Positions 5,181-5,500 of a stretch of 5,500 bases of DNA are shown in pieces. This DNA comes from Peptococcaceae bacterium (lineage in GTDB: Bacteria; Bacillota; Desulfitobacteriia; Desulfitobacteriales; Syntrophobotulaceae). A program made the position numbers and the translations under genes. The notes below the pieces were generated by a model. The model was not told the DNA's origin. It did not search any database and was given only the letters and a program-made list of their open reading frames with translations. Where the stretch lies: positions 1 to 5,500 of the forward strand of contig JAAYII010000158.1 of the NCBI GenBank assembly GCA_012523535.1, read 5' to 3'. Within the stretch, counting starts at the first letter, position 1; every line of letters begins with the position of its first letter.

Positions 5181-5500
5181 TTATTTTGCCGGTTTAAGGT
5201 TTTCTTTTTCAAACTTCTCCATAAACTCAACCAATTTTTTTACTCCTTCTATCGGCATGGCATTGTAGATGCTTGCTCGCATCCCGCCGACAGTTCTATG
5301 CCCTTTTAAGTTCACCAGGCCAATTTTGGTTGCCTCTTCAATAAATTTTGCATCCAATTCGTCCGATCCCGTAACAAAGGGCACATTCATTAGGGAACGG
5401 TCCTTTTTAACTACCGTGCCTTTAAAAAGCTTGCTGGAATCGAGATAATCATAAAGAATTTTAGCTTTTTCCTCGTTGCGTTTTTTCATAACCTCAAGAC
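5181..5500 (-). CDS. serC: Phosphoserine aminotransferase, C-terminal part (start lies beyond the right edge)
   Basis: Transfers the amino group of glutamate to 3-phosphohydroxypyruvate to give phosphoserine. It is a PLP enzyme of the class V aminotransferase family, active in the cytoplasm as a dimer. About 106 C-terminal residues of a protein normally near 360 are visible, and the frame stays open to the window edge, so the Met at 5489 is internal. Strong family signatures are KRNEEKAKILYDYLDSS, DRSLMNVPF, and near the end GLVNLKGHRTVGGMRASIYN followed by AMPIEGV. The HRTVGG (usually HRSVGG) and MRASIYNAMP blocks are diagnostic of SerC; their His-Arg pair contributes to substrate phosphate binding in known structures. 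The PLP lysine is outside the window. The gene ends 51 nt before serA, its pathway partner, in the same direction, so the two are likely one operon with a promoter outside the window. Confidence 0.95.
   Translation of the reverse strand, partial: LEVMKKRNEEKAKILYDYLDSSKLFKGTVVKKDRSLMNVPFVTGSDELDAKFIEEATKIGLVNLKGHRTVGGMRASIYNAMPIEGVKKLVEFMEKFEKENLKPAK

Overview
The window looks like chromosomal DNA from a strictly anaerobic, moderately low-GC Firmicute (class Clostridia). A Peptococcaceae-like or syntrophic/acetogenic lineage is possible, but that is only a guess. The basis is strong GGAGG/AAGGAG ribosome binding sites, TATAAT-type promoters, AT-rich intergenic DNA and a large multi-cofactor [FeFe]-hydrogenase. 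Every supportable gene is on the minus strand, so transcription runs from high to low coordinates.

Right end (5500 to 3966): the C-terminal third of phosphoserine aminotransferase (serC, cut by the window edge) is followed 51 nt later by a complete short-type, ACT-containing D-3-phosphoglycerate dehydrogenase (serA). Together they encode the first two steps of serine synthesis from 3-phosphoglycerate and probably form an operon. The 321-bp gap at 3645-3965 holds, in transcription order, an AT-rich stretch, an exact 19-bp tandem duplication, a perfect 16-bp hairpin, a near-perfect 24-bp palindrome abutting a TATAAT, and an extended -10 promoter with a good RBS for the next gene.

Centre and left (3644 to 187): one very large gene for an NAD(P)H-linked, flavin-containing [FeFe]-hydrogenase. 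Domain order is NuoG-like [2Fe-2S] ferredoxin, GltD-like [4Fe-4S]/FAD/NAD(P) module, Cys-rich linker, 2x[4Fe-4S] ferredoxin, H-cluster domain, small-subunit-like segment, and a degenerate thioredoxin-like ferredoxin tail. As given, the reading frame is broken by an apparent one-base deletion at about 1250, between the L1 and L2 H-cluster motifs. Restoring one base gives a continuous protein of about 1152 residues with all catalytic residues in place. The break is therefore either a sequence error or a very recent inactivating mutation.

Left edge (92 to 1): the first ~30 codons of a gene resembling class II aldolase/adducin-family sugar-phosphate aldolases, with its own RBS and no terminator separating it from the hydrogenase gene.

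The hydrogenase is the notable locus. Its parts suggest electron exchange between NAD(P)H, flavin, many Fe-S clusters and H2 within a single polypeptide. The serine genes look like ordinary housekeeping neighbours with no visible functional link to it.
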